Shown: piece after piece, positions 1 through 9,240 of the stretch
Position numbering within the stretch: the first letter of the stretch is position 1
How the letters are laid out: every line of letters starts with the position of its first letter
Assembly: GCF_030161635.1 (NCBI RefSeq)
Contig: NZ_BSUO01000001.1
Location: 2,833,199-2,897,198 of the forward strand
Length of the DNA stretch: 64,000 nt
DNA from: Mobilicoccus caccae
GTDB taxonomy: Bacteria; Actinomycetota; Actinomycetes; Actinomycetales; Dermatophilaceae
Direction of reading: 5' to 3'
Made by a program: the position numbers and the translations under genes
Notes under the pieces: model-generated
Told to the model about the DNA's origin: nothing
Seen by the model: only the letters and a program-made list of their open reading frames with translations
Database searches by the model: none

Positions 1-371
1 ATGGTCACGCGCTCGACCCCGGCGTCGGTCTGCTCCACGGGCACGACCGCGTCGGCACCCTCGGGCACCGGCGCGCCGGTCATGATGCGGAACGTCGTGC
101 CCGGGCGCAGGCGGCGGCGAGTCGTGTCGCCGGCGGCGATGTCGCCCTCGACGGGCAACCTCGTGGGATACGGGTTTCCGGCGCGTTCGACGTCGGAGGC
201 GAGCACGGCGTACCCGTCCATGGCCGAGTTGTCGAAGCCGGGCAACGAGACGCGGCTGCGCAGATCCTCGGCGAGGACGCACCCCTGCGCCCCGTCGAGC
301 GCCCGGCGGGTCGGGGCGGCGACACGGACCGTGGACAGGATGCGAGCGAGATGCTCGTGGACCCCGATCAT
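1..371 (-). CDS. moeA: Molybdopterin molybdenumtransferase MoeA, N-terminal part (runs off the window)
   Basis: The minus frame starting at ATG 371 stays open to base 1 and encodes about 123 residues. It contains SLPGFDNSAMDGYAV, the family hallmark around the conserved Asp in the molybdate insertion site, followed by GDIAAGD and FRIMTGAPVPEGADAVVPVE. MoeA inserts molybdate into adenylylated molybdopterin in the cytoplasm. A stop codon lies 21 nt upstream of ATG 371 in frame, so this start is the only good one, and AGAGG lies about 8 nt before it. It is divergent from the cyclo-ligase gene. The C-terminal two thirds are outside the window. The family call is secure. Confidence 0.93.
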   Translation of the reverse strand, partial: MIGVHEHLARILSTVRVAAPTRRALDGAQGCVLAEDLRSRVSLPGFDNSAMDGYAVLASDVERAGNPYPTRLPVEGDIAAGDTTRRRLRPGTTFRIMTGAPVPEGADAVVPVEQTDAGVERVT

Positions 372-481
372 GCGGGCCTCTGGCGGATTTCACTCACCGA
401 CGGCGACGTCGGCCGGTTGACGGTCCTCATGCAGGCACGATAGCCACGAGCTGCGCGATCCCCTAGGAGCACACTGAACCC

Positions 482-1288
482 ATGGCTGCGAGCACCGGCC
501 CGGCAGAGGCCGGCACGTCCGACAAGACCACCCTGCGGGCACGGATTCGCGCCCAACGCCGGGCCCGCCGGCGCGCCGAACGGGAAGCGGGAACCGGCCG
601 CCGAGCGGAGTCTGAGGGCATCGCCCGCGCGGTCCTCGATCATCTCGATCGGTGCCCGCAGGCCCGCGACGCCGGGTGGGGGTCCTCCTCGGCCACCGTC
701 GCCGTGTTCCGTTCCACCCCGAGCGAACCGGACACCACCGCTCTCATCGAGGGGCTGCACGATCGGGGTGTGCGGGTGCTCGTCCCGCGCACCCTGGACG
801 ATCTGAGTCTCGACTGGCACGAGTTGCTCGCGCCCGCAGGCGATCTCCGGGACGGGCGCCGGCAGGGAGAGGCGCCGGCCGGCGACCATCACGACGCCTC
901 GACCGACGAATCCCCTTCTGCCGCATCGCCGTCCGAGGACGCCGACCCGGCGCGCCCCAGCGGTGAGGACAGCAGCGCCGAACTCCCCTCCGACGAGGAC
1001 GCCGGCGACGAAGGCCCCTCGCTCGGCCTCGACGCCGTCGCCGACATCACGGCGATGATCCTGCCCGGCCTGGCGGTCGACCACGCCGGGCATCGGCTCG
1101 GTCAGGGCGGTGGGTGCTACGACCGCACCGTGCCCCGCCTGCGGCCGGGCACCTGCCGCGCGGTGCTCCTGTTCGACGAGGAGATCCTCGACGCCGTCCC
1201 CTACGGAGAACACGACCAGCTCGTGCCGGCGGTCGTGACCCCGCGGCGCGGCTGGACCGCCCTCACACCGGCCCCGCCGACTCCCTGA
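482..1288 (+). CDS. 5-formyltetrahydrofolate cyclo-ligase family protein with an acidic insert
   Basis: 268 residues. The C-terminal half carries the family signature GHRLGQGGGCYDR (residues 203-215), equivalent to the RLGxGGGYYDR nucleotide-binding loop, and the N-terminus has a basic helix typical of the family. Members convert 5-formyl-THF to 5,10-methenyl-THF using ATP. Usual length is about 190-200 residues; the excess is a low-complexity segment at about 121-181 rich in Asp, Glu, Ser and Pro, between the two halves of the domain. The motif has Gln and Cys where Tyr is common. Divergent from moeA. Family confident; effect of the insert unknown. Confidence 0.88.
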   Translation: MAASTGPAEAGTSDKTTLRARIRAQRRARRRAEREAGTGRRAESEGIARAVLDHLDRCPQARDAGWGSSSATVAVFRSTPSEPDTTALIEGLHDRGVRVLVPRTLDDLSLDWHELLAPAGDLRDGRRQGEAPAGDHHDASTDESPSAASPSEDADPARPSGEDSSAELPSDEDAGDEGPSLGLDAVADITAMILPGLAVDHAGHRLGQGGGCYDRTVPRLRPGTCRAVLLFDEEILDAVPYGEHDQLVPAVVTPRRGWTALTPAPPTP

Positions 1289-1465
1289 TCGCACAGCGGA
1301 ACTCCGGCGGCAGAAGAGACGGGCACGCGATGCGCACCGGATCGCGCGCGGGAGCACCCGTCCGGGAGGGGTCCTAAGGAAGATTTCGGCCCCCTGAAGC
1401 GTTGTGTGGATGCCTGATTTCTGCCCGTACACTCATCGAGCCGTACATCTCCCGGAAGAAGAGCC

Positions 1466-1822
1466 ATGCCCACCTACGCCTACGCCTGCACCGAGTGCGA
1501 CCACGACTTCGAGACCGTCCAGTCCTTCACGGACGACGCGCTCACCACCTGCCCGCAGTGCGAGGGGCGTCTGCGCAAGGTCTTCAACTCCGTGGGTGTC
1601 GTGTTCAAGGGCTCCGGGTTCTACCGCACCGACTCCCGCAACGGCTCGGACGGCAAGAACGGCAAGGCCTCCACCAACGGGTCGTCCTCGTCGACCTCCT
1701 CGGCCGGCTCGAACTCGGGCTCTACCGGCGCGAGCAAGGACTCCTCGGGCTCGTCGAGCTCCTCGAGCACCTCCTCCACCGGCACGTCGTCCTCGGCCTC
1801 TTCCTCCGCCGCCGCGAGCTGA
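1466..1822 (+). CDS. FmdB-family zinc-ribbon protein with Ser-rich tail
   Basis: 118 residues. The first about 55 match the FmdB/CxxC regulatory-protein family: MPTYAYACTECDHDFE with CxxC at 8-11 and CPQC at 29-32, forming a zinc ribbon, then GSGFYRTD. The remainder is a low-complexity Ser/Gly/Ala tail with no predicted fold. Such proteins are common next to mscL and SAF-domain genes in actinobacteria. Function is poorly defined; a regulatory or nucleic-acid-binding role is only inferred from the ribbon. An AGAAG stretch precedes the start by about 6-10 nt. Confidence 0.9.
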   Translation: MPTYAYACTECDHDFETVQSFTDDALTTCPQCEGRLRKVFNSVGVVFKGSGFYRTDSRNGSDGKNGKASTNGSSSSTSSAGSNSGSTGASKDSSGSSSSSSTSSTGTSSSASSSAAAS

Positions 1823-1918
1823 GACCCGTCGTCCTCAGCCTGCGCGGGCGAGGACGTCGATCCACAGCCGAGCGCACGGCGCCGCAGCCCACCTGATCGC
1901 TCACCTAGGTTGTCGGGC

Positions 1919-2572
1919 ATGCCCAGCGCTCCCGCCCTGCCGTGGCTCGGCACGACACCACCCCCATCCCGCACCGGCAGAGCGGCGACCCGTCGCGCGC
2001 GGCGTCCGACGATGAGACAGGTGAGGCGCCTGGGCGCCGCCGTGCTGCTGGGTCTGGCCATCTGGCTGGCCGTCGATGCGCTGAGTCCGGCTCCCCCGCC
2101 GGACACCGCCGTCACCTCCGTGCGCGATCTCCCCGCCGGGCACCTGCTCACCGCAAGCGATCTCACGACGGCGCACGTGCCGGCCGAGCTGCTGCCGGGC
2201 GACGCCGTGAGACAGCCCGAGCCGGCCGCGGGTCGGCGCCTGGCCCGGGCCGTCGGACCCCGCGAGATCCTCACGGACCGAAGCCTGGTCGTGGCGCGGG
2301 AGGTGAGCGCGACGCAACGGGCCGTCCACGTCCCGGTGCCCGACCCGGGTGCGCTGCTGTTCCTCCGCGCCGGGGATCGCCTCGACCTCGTCGAGGGCGG
2401 TCGTGGCCGCACCGTCGCCCGCGACGTCAGAGTGCTGGCGGTCGACCATCCGGCGGCCGAGAAGGGCGGTCACGGTCTCCTGCTCGCCGTCGACGAGGCG
2501 CACCTGAGCGCGCTCATCCCGGCCATGACCGAGGCCGGACCAGGACTCACCCCGGTTTTGCGCACATCCTGA
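1919..2572 (+). CDS. SAF-domain protein (CpaB/RcpC-like), membrane anchored
   Basis: About 217 residues from ATG 1919; a TTG at 1910 in the same frame is an alternative. After a basic N-terminus there is one membrane segment (LGAAVLLGLAIWLAVDAL), then a SAF domain: VRDLPAGHLLTASDLTTAHVP, a form shared by CpaB pilus-assembly proteins and antifreeze-like domains. No other pilus genes are nearby; an isolated copy between FmdB and mscL is a common actinobacterial arrangement. Probably a cell-envelope protein. The role is not established. Confidence 0.82.
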   Translation: MPSAPALPWLGTTPPPSRTGRAATRRARRPTMRQVRRLGAAVLLGLAIWLAVDALSPAPPPDTAVTSVRDLPAGHLLTASDLTTAHVPAELLPGDAVRQPEPAAGRRLARAVGPREILTDRSLVVAREVSATQRAVHVPVPDPGALLFLRAGDRLDLVEGGRGRTVARDVRVLAVDHPAAEKGGHGLLLAVDEAHLSALIPAMTEAGPGLTPVLRTS

Positions 2573-2665
2573 ACGGAGACAGCACGAGTCGGCCCTACAG
2601 TGGTCGGGGCTCCAGCGCACTCGACGAGGCCGCGCCCCCGTTCCTCCGAAAGGGAATTCAGCATC

Positions 2666-3064
2666 GTGTTCCAGGGATTCAAGGACTTCATCCTCCGCGG
2701 CAACGTCATCGAACTGGCTGTCGCGGTCGTCATCGGTTCGGCCTTCCAGAAGGTCGTCGACACCTTCGTGACCGCCCTCATCACCCCCATCATCAACGCC
2801 GCCGGCAGCCCGGAGACCTCCGGTCTCGGCTTCCCCATCCGACCGGACATGGCCGAGCAGACGTTCATCGACCTGTCGGTGATGATCAACGCGCTGATCG
2901 TCTTCCTCATCACCGCTCTGGTCGTGTACTTCATCTTCGTGCTGCCGATGAACAAGCTCGCCGAGCGTCGCAAGAAGGGCATCGAGCCCGAGCCGGAGAC
3001 CCCGTCGGAGGACATCCTCCTCCTGCAGGAGATCCGCGACCTGCTGCGCGAGCGCCGCGCCTGA
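2666..3064 (+). CDS. mscL: Large-conductance mechanosensitive channel MscL
   Basis: 132 residues from GTG 2666 with AAAGGGA about 12 nt upstream. The N-terminus FQGFKDFILRGNVIELAVAV is the classical MscL first pore helix (RGNVxxLAVxVVIG). A periplasmic loop and a second helix follow (INALIVFLITALVVYFIFVL), then a charged C-terminal helix ending LLLQEIRDLLRERR. It forms a homopentameric inner-membrane channel that opens under tension during hypo-osmotic shock. The frame is open upstream to about 2600, but homology begins at the GTG. A strong hairpin terminator follows. Confidence 0.96.
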   Translation: MFQGFKDFILRGNVIELAVAVVIGSAFQKVVDTFVTALITPIINAAGSPETSGLGFPIRPDMAEQTFIDLSVMINALIVFLITALVVYFIFVLPMNKLAERRKKGIEPEPETPSEDILLLQEIRDLLRERRA

Positions 3065-3122
3065 CCCGACCGGGTCGAGGTCCGACCCCGATGTCGGTCC
3101 GACCAGGTCGACGAGCATGACG

Positions 3123-3151
3123 AGGGGCCTGCCCGAGATGGGCAGGCCCCT
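3123..3151 (+). terminator. Hairpin terminator after mscL
   Basis: A perfect 12-bp GC-rich stem (AGGGGCCTGCCC at 3123-3134 with its complement at 3140-3151) around a 5-nt loop, 58 nt after the mscL stop. It sits between convergent transcription units (mscL rightward, small acidic gene and helicase leftward) and could serve both. There is no clear U-tract, which is common in high-GC actinobacteria. Confidence 0.75.
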
Positions 3152-3226
3152 CCTTGCATGTCCGCACGTGCATGCCCGACGCCGTCGCTCAGGCCGCGCT
3201 CGACTTCGGCTGCGCGGCCCGGCAGT

Positions 3227-3397
3227 TCAGTCCCAGTGCGGCGGGCGTTGTTCCTTCAGCCAGGCGTCGCGGTCCTCGCGGTCGCGCCAGTCGCCCCAGC
3301 CCTCGTCGGTGTCGTCGCGGGTCTGCGCGGGCGCGACCGTGCGCTCTCGATCGGTGGCGGCGTCCTCACGCTCGGTGGCGTCGTCCGTCGAGCTCAT
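3227..3397 (-). CDS. Small acidic hypothetical protein
   Basis: 56 residues starting at ATG 3397, which overlaps the helicase stop in an ATGA junction, so it is probably translationally coupled and is the last gene of that operon. The sequence is rich in Asp, Glu and Arg with a C-terminal WxDWRDREDRDAWLKEQRPPHWD pattern (Trp-rich, charged). No membrane segment, no Cys. I do not recognise a named family; the strict ATGA coupling suggests a partner of the helicase. Real-gene confidence is moderate. Confidence 0.6.
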   Translation of the reverse strand: MSSTDDATEREDAATDRERTVAPAQTRDDTDEGWGDWRDREDRDAWLKEQRPPHWD

Positions 3398-6300
3398 GCC
3401 CGCCCGCCCCGGGTGGCCGCGCGGCGTCCGCGGAGCACCGCGCGCGCGTCGACGGCCCGGATGCCCTCCCGGATCAGCGGCACGGCCGAGGTGGGGTCGC
3501 TGACCAGGTCGGCACTCCAGACGCGCACGACCTCCCACCCGTGACGGCGCAGGAGTTCGGCGCGCACACGCTCGCGGTCGCGGATGTCGGGGATCGACGC
3601 GTGCTCACGCCCGTCGAGATGCACCGCGACGACGGGCCGGGGTGCGCCCTTCTCAGCCACCGCGAGATCGATGCGGCGCGGGCCCGCGCCGTAGCGGTGG
3701 TGGACCTCCATGCCGTCCTCACCGACCGCGGAGGTCAGGCCGCGCAGGAGCAGCGCCGCCTCGGCGGCAGCGGTCTCCGGCTCGGGCATGGCCGCGGGAT
3801 CGGTGCTGCCGGTCCGTTCGGCCACGTCGGCCTCGTGACCCTGGAGTTCGATGTGCCGCAGGAAGTCACGCAGCAAGGCCGCGCCGGGGCTGGAGGGACG
3901 GCGGTCGCCGAAGTCCTCCGGTCCGATCTCGCTGACGACGATCGCGTTGTTCTGGGCGATGGCCAGCGCCGCGGTGAGCACCCGGTCGCCGCCCTCGGCG
4001 TCGAGGCGCCCGAACCGTCGCGGCAGCGACCCGTCGGACTGGGGGCGGTGGCCCAGGGCCAGGATCACGGTGTCGCGGCGGGCGCCGAGCGCCCGGTCGA
4101 CGTGGACGATGCGCTCGGCCTCCGAGCCCGTCGTCGTGAGCCAGGCGCGCAGCTCGGTGTCCAGCTCGGCCGCGGTCTCCAGGGCGGCGCGGATCTGGGT
4201 GGCGCGTGCGCTGCTGAGCGTGACGACCAGGAGCGAATCCTCGGGTCGTTCCTGCAGGTGCTCGCGGACCAGGGACACGACGGCCAGCGCCTCCGCGTCC
4301 TCCAGGGCGGGCGCGTCGAGCATGACCTCGCTGCGGTCGCCGGGAGCGGTGAGGTCGGTCGAGCCGCCGGAACCACCGTCCTTCGACGTCCGCCCGGCGA
4401 GCACCAGCCTCAACGGCGGCTCCGAGGAGGTTCCCGGCGTCGTCACCAGGGCGCTGTCGTAGACGGTGTGGTTGCCGAAGCCGACGAGTGCCTCGTCGAC
4501 GTCACGGTGCACGGTGGTCAGGCGGCGCACGGGGAGGACGTCGCTCGCGACGTCGAGCAGGGTGGCACCCGAACCGAACGGCACGGCGTCGTCGGGGTCG
4601 ACCTGCTCGGCGGCGTCCAGGGTGGCCGTGGAGTACGGCATCGGCGAGGGCTGCCGGTCGTCACCCACGACGACGACGTGTCGTCCGCGGGAGATGGCCG
4701 AGACCGCATGGGAGACCGGCATCTGCGCCGCGTCGTCGACGATCACGACGTCGAACCACTGGCCGATCGGCACAAGGGTGGCGACGACCTCCGGGCTCAT
4801 CGCCCAGCACGGCTTGACCTCCAGCAGCAGCTCGGCGGTCTGCTCGAGGAGTTGCTCGGCGGGAACACCGATGCCGGTACCCGAGGCCGCGTAGCGCACG
4901 ATCTCCTGCGCCCGGGCGTGCGAGCCGGCGGCGTCGTGAAGACGGCGCGCCACGGCCATGCGGACCTCGTCGCGGGAGGCGCGCAGGTGGTCGTGGTCGA
5001 GGCGCACGTACTCCTCGACGAGGCCGCGCAGGCGGTCTCCGTCGTGACGCCCGATCCGGGGGTCCTCGTCGGCGAAGTGGGCGAGCAGCGAACGCCACCA
5101 GACGCGGTCGACCTCTGTCGGGATCTGCGCGGCGGGCACGTGGCGGGTGGCGAGATCGGCGATGACGTCGTCGAATCCGGCTGCAAGGCACCGGTCGAGA
5201 GCGGCGGAGACGCGCGGCAGGACGGCGATGCGGTCGCTGTGCTCGGCGAGCAGGGAGATGCGGGCGATGAGTTCGTCGACGGTGATGCCGAACAGCTCGC
5301 CGCCGTCGGCGGTCGTCCCCAGGCGTTCGGACAGCCAGCGCAGGTCGACCTCGAGGTCGTTCCACAGGCGGCGGGCCTCGTCGAGTCCGGCGGGCACGCG
5401 CGGCAGTTCCTCCGAGCCGCTCCACGCCGTCCAGGCGGTGCGCTGCTCGTGCGCCGCGGACAGGACCTCGTGGAGCTGGTCGAGGCCGATCTCGGGGTTG
5501 AGCAGTGACTCGGCGCGTCGACGCAGGTCACGGCGGGTGCGCCAGCCGATGAACAGGCCGCGCTCCTGGCGGTACTGCCGGTCCGCGGTGGCGCCGAGCA
5601 GGTAGTCCAGCGGCTGGAGGAAGACGTCCTCGGGCAGCACGTCGAGGGTCTTGCGCACCCCGAGCATGAGGTCGAGGGCGCCGTCCCAGTGGTCGGGCGT
5701 CTCCGCGGCGGGCAGGCCCGCCTCCACCAGGGTGGCGTCGAGCGCGGTCCGGGCCTTCTCCAGGCGTCCGGCGGCGAGTTCGTCGACGAGCTTGCGGGCG
5801 CGCTCGGCCTCCTCGGGCGAGACGACCCACGCGCGGTACCAGGGGTCCGCCGGCCAGTCCTTCGACCACCCGCCGGCCTCGGCGACGGAGGCGAGCAGAC
5901 CGCCGATGACCCGCACCTCGTCGGCGTCGAGGGAGGACAGGACCCGTTCGGGCAGCAGCACCTCCGAGGTCGGCGGCGTGGCGAGTTCGTGCTGGGCCGC
6001 GAGCGCCTCACGCGCCTCGAACACGCTGGCGCCCCAGGGGCGGCGGGGTTCGTGGACGGCGGCGAGGTGGCTCTCGAGTTCGGCGCTGACGTCGCGCAAC
6101 TGCTCGCGCAGGCCGCGGGTGTCGGGCTCGCGGGCGGGGCGGCGCCGGTCGAGGGCGGTGACGATCTCGCGGGCCACGACGTGCGCGTCGGGGAGCGAGC
6201 CGTGGGTGTCGAGGACGAGACCGGCCAGACCCGCCTCGTCGAGATGGTCGGTGACGGCCTGCAGGCTGCGGCGGCGCGGCGAGACGTACAGCACGCTGCG

Positions 6301-7394
6301 TCCGTCGGCGGCGAGGGCGGCGACGATGTTGGCGACGGTGCGGCTCTTGCCGGTGCCCGGCCCGCCGACGAGCGCGAGGTCGCGACCTTCACGGACGTCG
6401 ATGACGGCGCGGGACTGCGTGGAGTCGGCGTCGAGGGCGAGGGCTTCCTGCCCGGGGTCCAGCGGCCCGTCGTCGACGGAACCGCGCAGGTCACGGGCGC
6501 CGGGGACCGAGGCGAGAGCCGCCAGCACGTCGTGATCGCCCAGCGACATGCCCTGCCGCGACAGGTCGGAGACCATCTGCAGCTTGGTGTAGGAGAAGTT
6601 GGAGACCACGCGACGGTCGGCCACCGTGAACCCGGGGATGAACGAGCACACCCGCGACAACTCACGGAAGACGCGCATCGGGTCGAAACGCGTGGAGACG
6701 GCAGCCAGCGCCGCGAGCGCGGCCGGGTCCAGCTCGATGCCCTGCTCGTGGCGCAGGTAGTTGAGCAGGACGGGGTTGACCTCCACGTCGGTGCCCAGGT
6801 CGAGGTCGAAGTCGGTGCCCGCCGCATCCACGGGGTGGATCTCGCAGGTACGCAACAACACCGGGGCCTGGGGGCGCGGGCTCCCGGCGAGTCCCACGTG
6901 GCCATCCCCAGGGCCATGAAACAGGTGACGAGGCCGCGTTCGTCGCGCAGCTCGAGGGTCTTCTCGCGGATCACCCGCGCGCGGCGGCGGGCCTCCACGA
7001 ACGCGCTGCGTTCGCGCACGAGGTGGGACAGACGGGTCGACCCGCCCGCCATGAGCATGGAGACGCCGCCGGGGTGCACGGTGGTGAGGTCGAGCGTGCC
7101 CGCCGACAGATCCCGGTACCAGAGCAGGGTGTTGGGCCCGCCGAGATCGGCGAGCTCATGGCGCCAGCCCTTGACGACGTCGGCGACGATCTCGTCGCGG
7201 AACGCGCCCGACGGCGAGCGGTGGCCCGCTCGCGCATCCGGGGAGGCCGAGGAGGGGTCGGTGGCGGGCGGGGCGGCGTCCGCGGTCACGGACGTCCGGG
7301 ATCCCTCCGCCTCGGACGACCGATCCGGGGAGGGCTGCTGCGACTGCGATCCCGCGAGCGGGGTCGGCTCGGGCAGGGACGGGCTTCGACTCAC
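3394..7394 (-). pseudogene. DUF4011-type superfamily I helicase with C-terminal REase-like nuclease, one frameshift
   Basis: Two adjacent minus frames make one protein of about 1330 residues. The first part (GTG 7394 to about 6870) carries WRHELADLGGPNTLLWYRDL and TRLSHLVRERSAF, the N-terminal signature of this helicase family. The second (to 3394) continues with APVLLR, Walker A GGPGTGKSR, DNA2/NAM7-like helicase motifs (VIVDDAAQMP, VVVGDDRQ) and a C-terminal DUF559/Vsr-like region (RIDLAVAEK...HLDGREH...RRHGWEVVRVW). Adding one base to the G5 run at 6870-6874 (+ strand) gives the smooth join WDSPGARAPQAPVLLR. The second part also has its own GTG at 6897. Likely a DNA repair or defence enzyme. 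Sequencing indel or true frameshift is undecided. Confidence 0.8.
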
Positions 7395-7497
7395 GATGCG
7401 ATGGTACCGGCGGGGCGCACGCACCCTGTCCCCCTCGGGTCTGGCGAAGGTAAGGAGCTGGTGCGGGAAATCCCTGGCGGAACTTACATCTCGCTGG

Positions 7498-8772
7498 TCA
7501 GGGCAGCAGGATGATCGCGTCGCCGACCGAGCGCTCCCGGCTTCCGGCGGGTGTGTTCACGAGCTTGCCGCGCACCGCCATCGCCGTCGAGCCTCCGCCG
7601 TCGAGGTTGGCCGCGTCGACCATGCCGAGGGACTTCGCGAGCCGCGCCGCCTCGGTGAGGGTGACGCCGACGCTGGCGGTGGACCGGCCGTCGACGGTGA
7701 CGAGCATGACGGACCCGCCTGCGGTGCGGCCGATGATCGTGCGGGGGTGGCGGCCGAAGAACGAGCCCTTGGCGGTCGGCGCGACGATCTTTCCCTCACG
7801 CACCAACTGGTAGCGGCCCGCGACGCCGAAGGTGGTGCGCGAGAGCTCCACCTGCTTGCGGTCGGACCCGAAGAGCTTCTCCTGGTAGGTGGGGCAGCCA
7901 CTGCCCGCGACCCGCAGGAGGTCGGCGGCCCGGGCGCCGGTGGCCTGGATGGAGGTCTGCGAGGCGCTGAGCTTGGCGCCGCGGGTGGTGCGGGCCGAGA
8001 TGACGCAACCCTTGCGGTCGAACACGACCTCGGCACCGACACCTGACGGCGTCCGGCCGGCGTAGTGCGGCGTGAAGCGCACCAGGGGTCCGCTGATGGG
8101 GCAACTGGCCGCGTCGGTCATCTGCTCGCAGCCCTTGGGCACGGCGACGGGCGTGTTGACCGCATCGAGGAACAGCTCGCCGGCGTCGCTCGTGATCGTG
8201 GACTTCCAGCTGTAGTTGTCCATGCGCAGCGCCTTGGTGCGCGAGTCCATGAGCACGCCCATGTGCCCGGCGACGCGCTGCGGCTGGCTGATGATCGTGC
8301 CGCCGTTGACGGCCACCCCGACCATGTCGCCGGGGGCCGTCCTGCGGCCGGCGGAGAAGAAGCTGCCGTTGACGGCGATGGGCGACTTGCTCCACTTGCC
8401 GAGGACGGAGACCCCCTCGGTGCGGGCGATGTCGGCGCCGATGGCCGTGCGCAGGTGACCCTTGGCCCGCTTGGGGTCGATGGTGGCGACCTTGATGCGC
8501 CACGGGCCGTTCTGGGTGGTGCCGCGGGTGGCGGGGGTCGCGGCCTTCTGACCACGGACGATGGAGGTGACGGCCACGCCGGACTCGACGCGGGTGACCT
8601 TGCGGCTCTCGGGCAGGCCCGGCCGGCCGAGGTCGACGGAGGCGCGTGCGCTCTTCTTGGCGGCTGCGGCGTCGGCCTGAGGTGCCGCGAGCGCGAGTGG
8701 CGCGAGGGCGGCCGTGACGACGACGGCGGAGGCGAGGCGCCGACGGGCACGACGCGACGGACTGGTGGGCAT
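7498..8772 (-). CDS. Secreted phosphodiester glycosidase-family protein (NAGPA-like domain)
   Basis: 424 residues from ATG 8772. A twin-basic N-terminus and hydrophobic core (RRLASAVVVTAALAPLALAA) followed by AQADA-like cleavage indicate a signal peptide. The rest is a NAGPA/phosphodiester-glycosidase domain with SPIAVNGSFFS, SVMLVTVDGRS and the C-terminal NLDGGGSTAM signature. Homologues uncover GlcNAc from phosphodiesters or modify cell-wall polymers; the substrate here is unknown. The frame is open upstream to 8892, but the signal peptide fixes the start. Single gene. Confidence 0.87.
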   Translation of the reverse strand: MPTSPSRRARRRLASAVVVTAALAPLALAAPQADAAAAKKSARASVDLGRPGLPESRKVTRVESGVAVTSIVRGQKAATPATRGTTQNGPWRIKVATIDPKRAKGHLRTAIGADIARTEGVSVLGKWSKSPIAVNGSFFSAGRRTAPGDMVGVAVNGGTIISQPQRVAGHMGVLMDSRTKALRMDNYSWKSTITSDAGELFLDAVNTPVAVPKGCEQMTDAASCPISGPLVRFTPHYAGRTPSGVGAEVVFDRKGCVISARTTRGAKLSASQTSIQATGARAADLLRVAGSGCPTYQEKLFGSDRKQVELSRTTFGVAGRYQLVREGKIVAPTAKGSFFGRHPRTIIGRTAGGSVMLVTVDGRSTASVGVTLTEAARLAKSLGMVDAANLDGGGSTAMAVRGKLVNTPAGSRERSVGDAIILLP

Positions 8773-9240
8773 GACGGCTCCCCGGTGTCGGTGATCACGA
8801 GGCCGGCGGACCCGTCGAGCTCCCCCGACGGACATGCGGCCTCCTGCACCGTACGTGGCGAGGATGGGTGGTGGTAGCTCTTTGGGATCCAACCCGCGGT
8901 GAACACGGCGGGTCGCGCCGGCGGCATTCCTGCGTTTTCACGGTGCCGGAGCGCGTACGGGGGTCATCCGGTCGCGATCTGGGGCTCGTTCACCGGTCAG
9001 GCGGACGCACCCCCGGAGCGTCTCCGCGGACGAAGAACAACACGGACGACATCGACGAGGGGTCGCCGAGAGCCGCACCTCTGTGACCTGCGGTGACGCA
9101 ATCGGCCCGTCCGCCCATGTTGTCGGTGTTGTTCTTCGCTCCGCCGCAGCTCGACGCACGGCGTCTCACCTCACGTCTCTCCTCACCGAGAGAGGCGCCT
9201 CGAAGCAGCGACAGAGCACTGATGGCCCCTCGGCGGGGCG
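8773..9240. other. Intergenic region without a recognisable gene
   Basis: 468 bases between two leftward genes. I see no supported coding frame. It holds a 13-bp perfect inverted repeat, described separately, and presumably the promoter of the glycosidase gene near 8780-8900, which I cannot delimit. Confidence 0.6.
9031..9138. repeat. Long-spaced inverted repeat
   Basis: CGAAGAACAACAC at 9031-9043 is exactly the reverse complement of GTGTTGTTCTTCG at 9126-9138. Extending inward the arms keep pairing with two mismatches (to about 22 nt). The arms are 82 nt apart and sit between two co-directional leftward genes. Could be a pair of operator sites, an mRNA structure after the kinase gene, or a remnant of a small insertion. 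Confidence 0.6.

Noticed and set aside
3154-5508. 784-codon rightward open frame
   Set aside because: Antisense shadow of the helicase gene in GC-rich DNA; no motifs, low-complexity Gly/Arg/Val/Asp composition.
5689-8046. 785-codon rightward open frame
   Set aside because: Antisense to the helicase N-terminus and the glycosidase gene; composition typical of a shadow frame.
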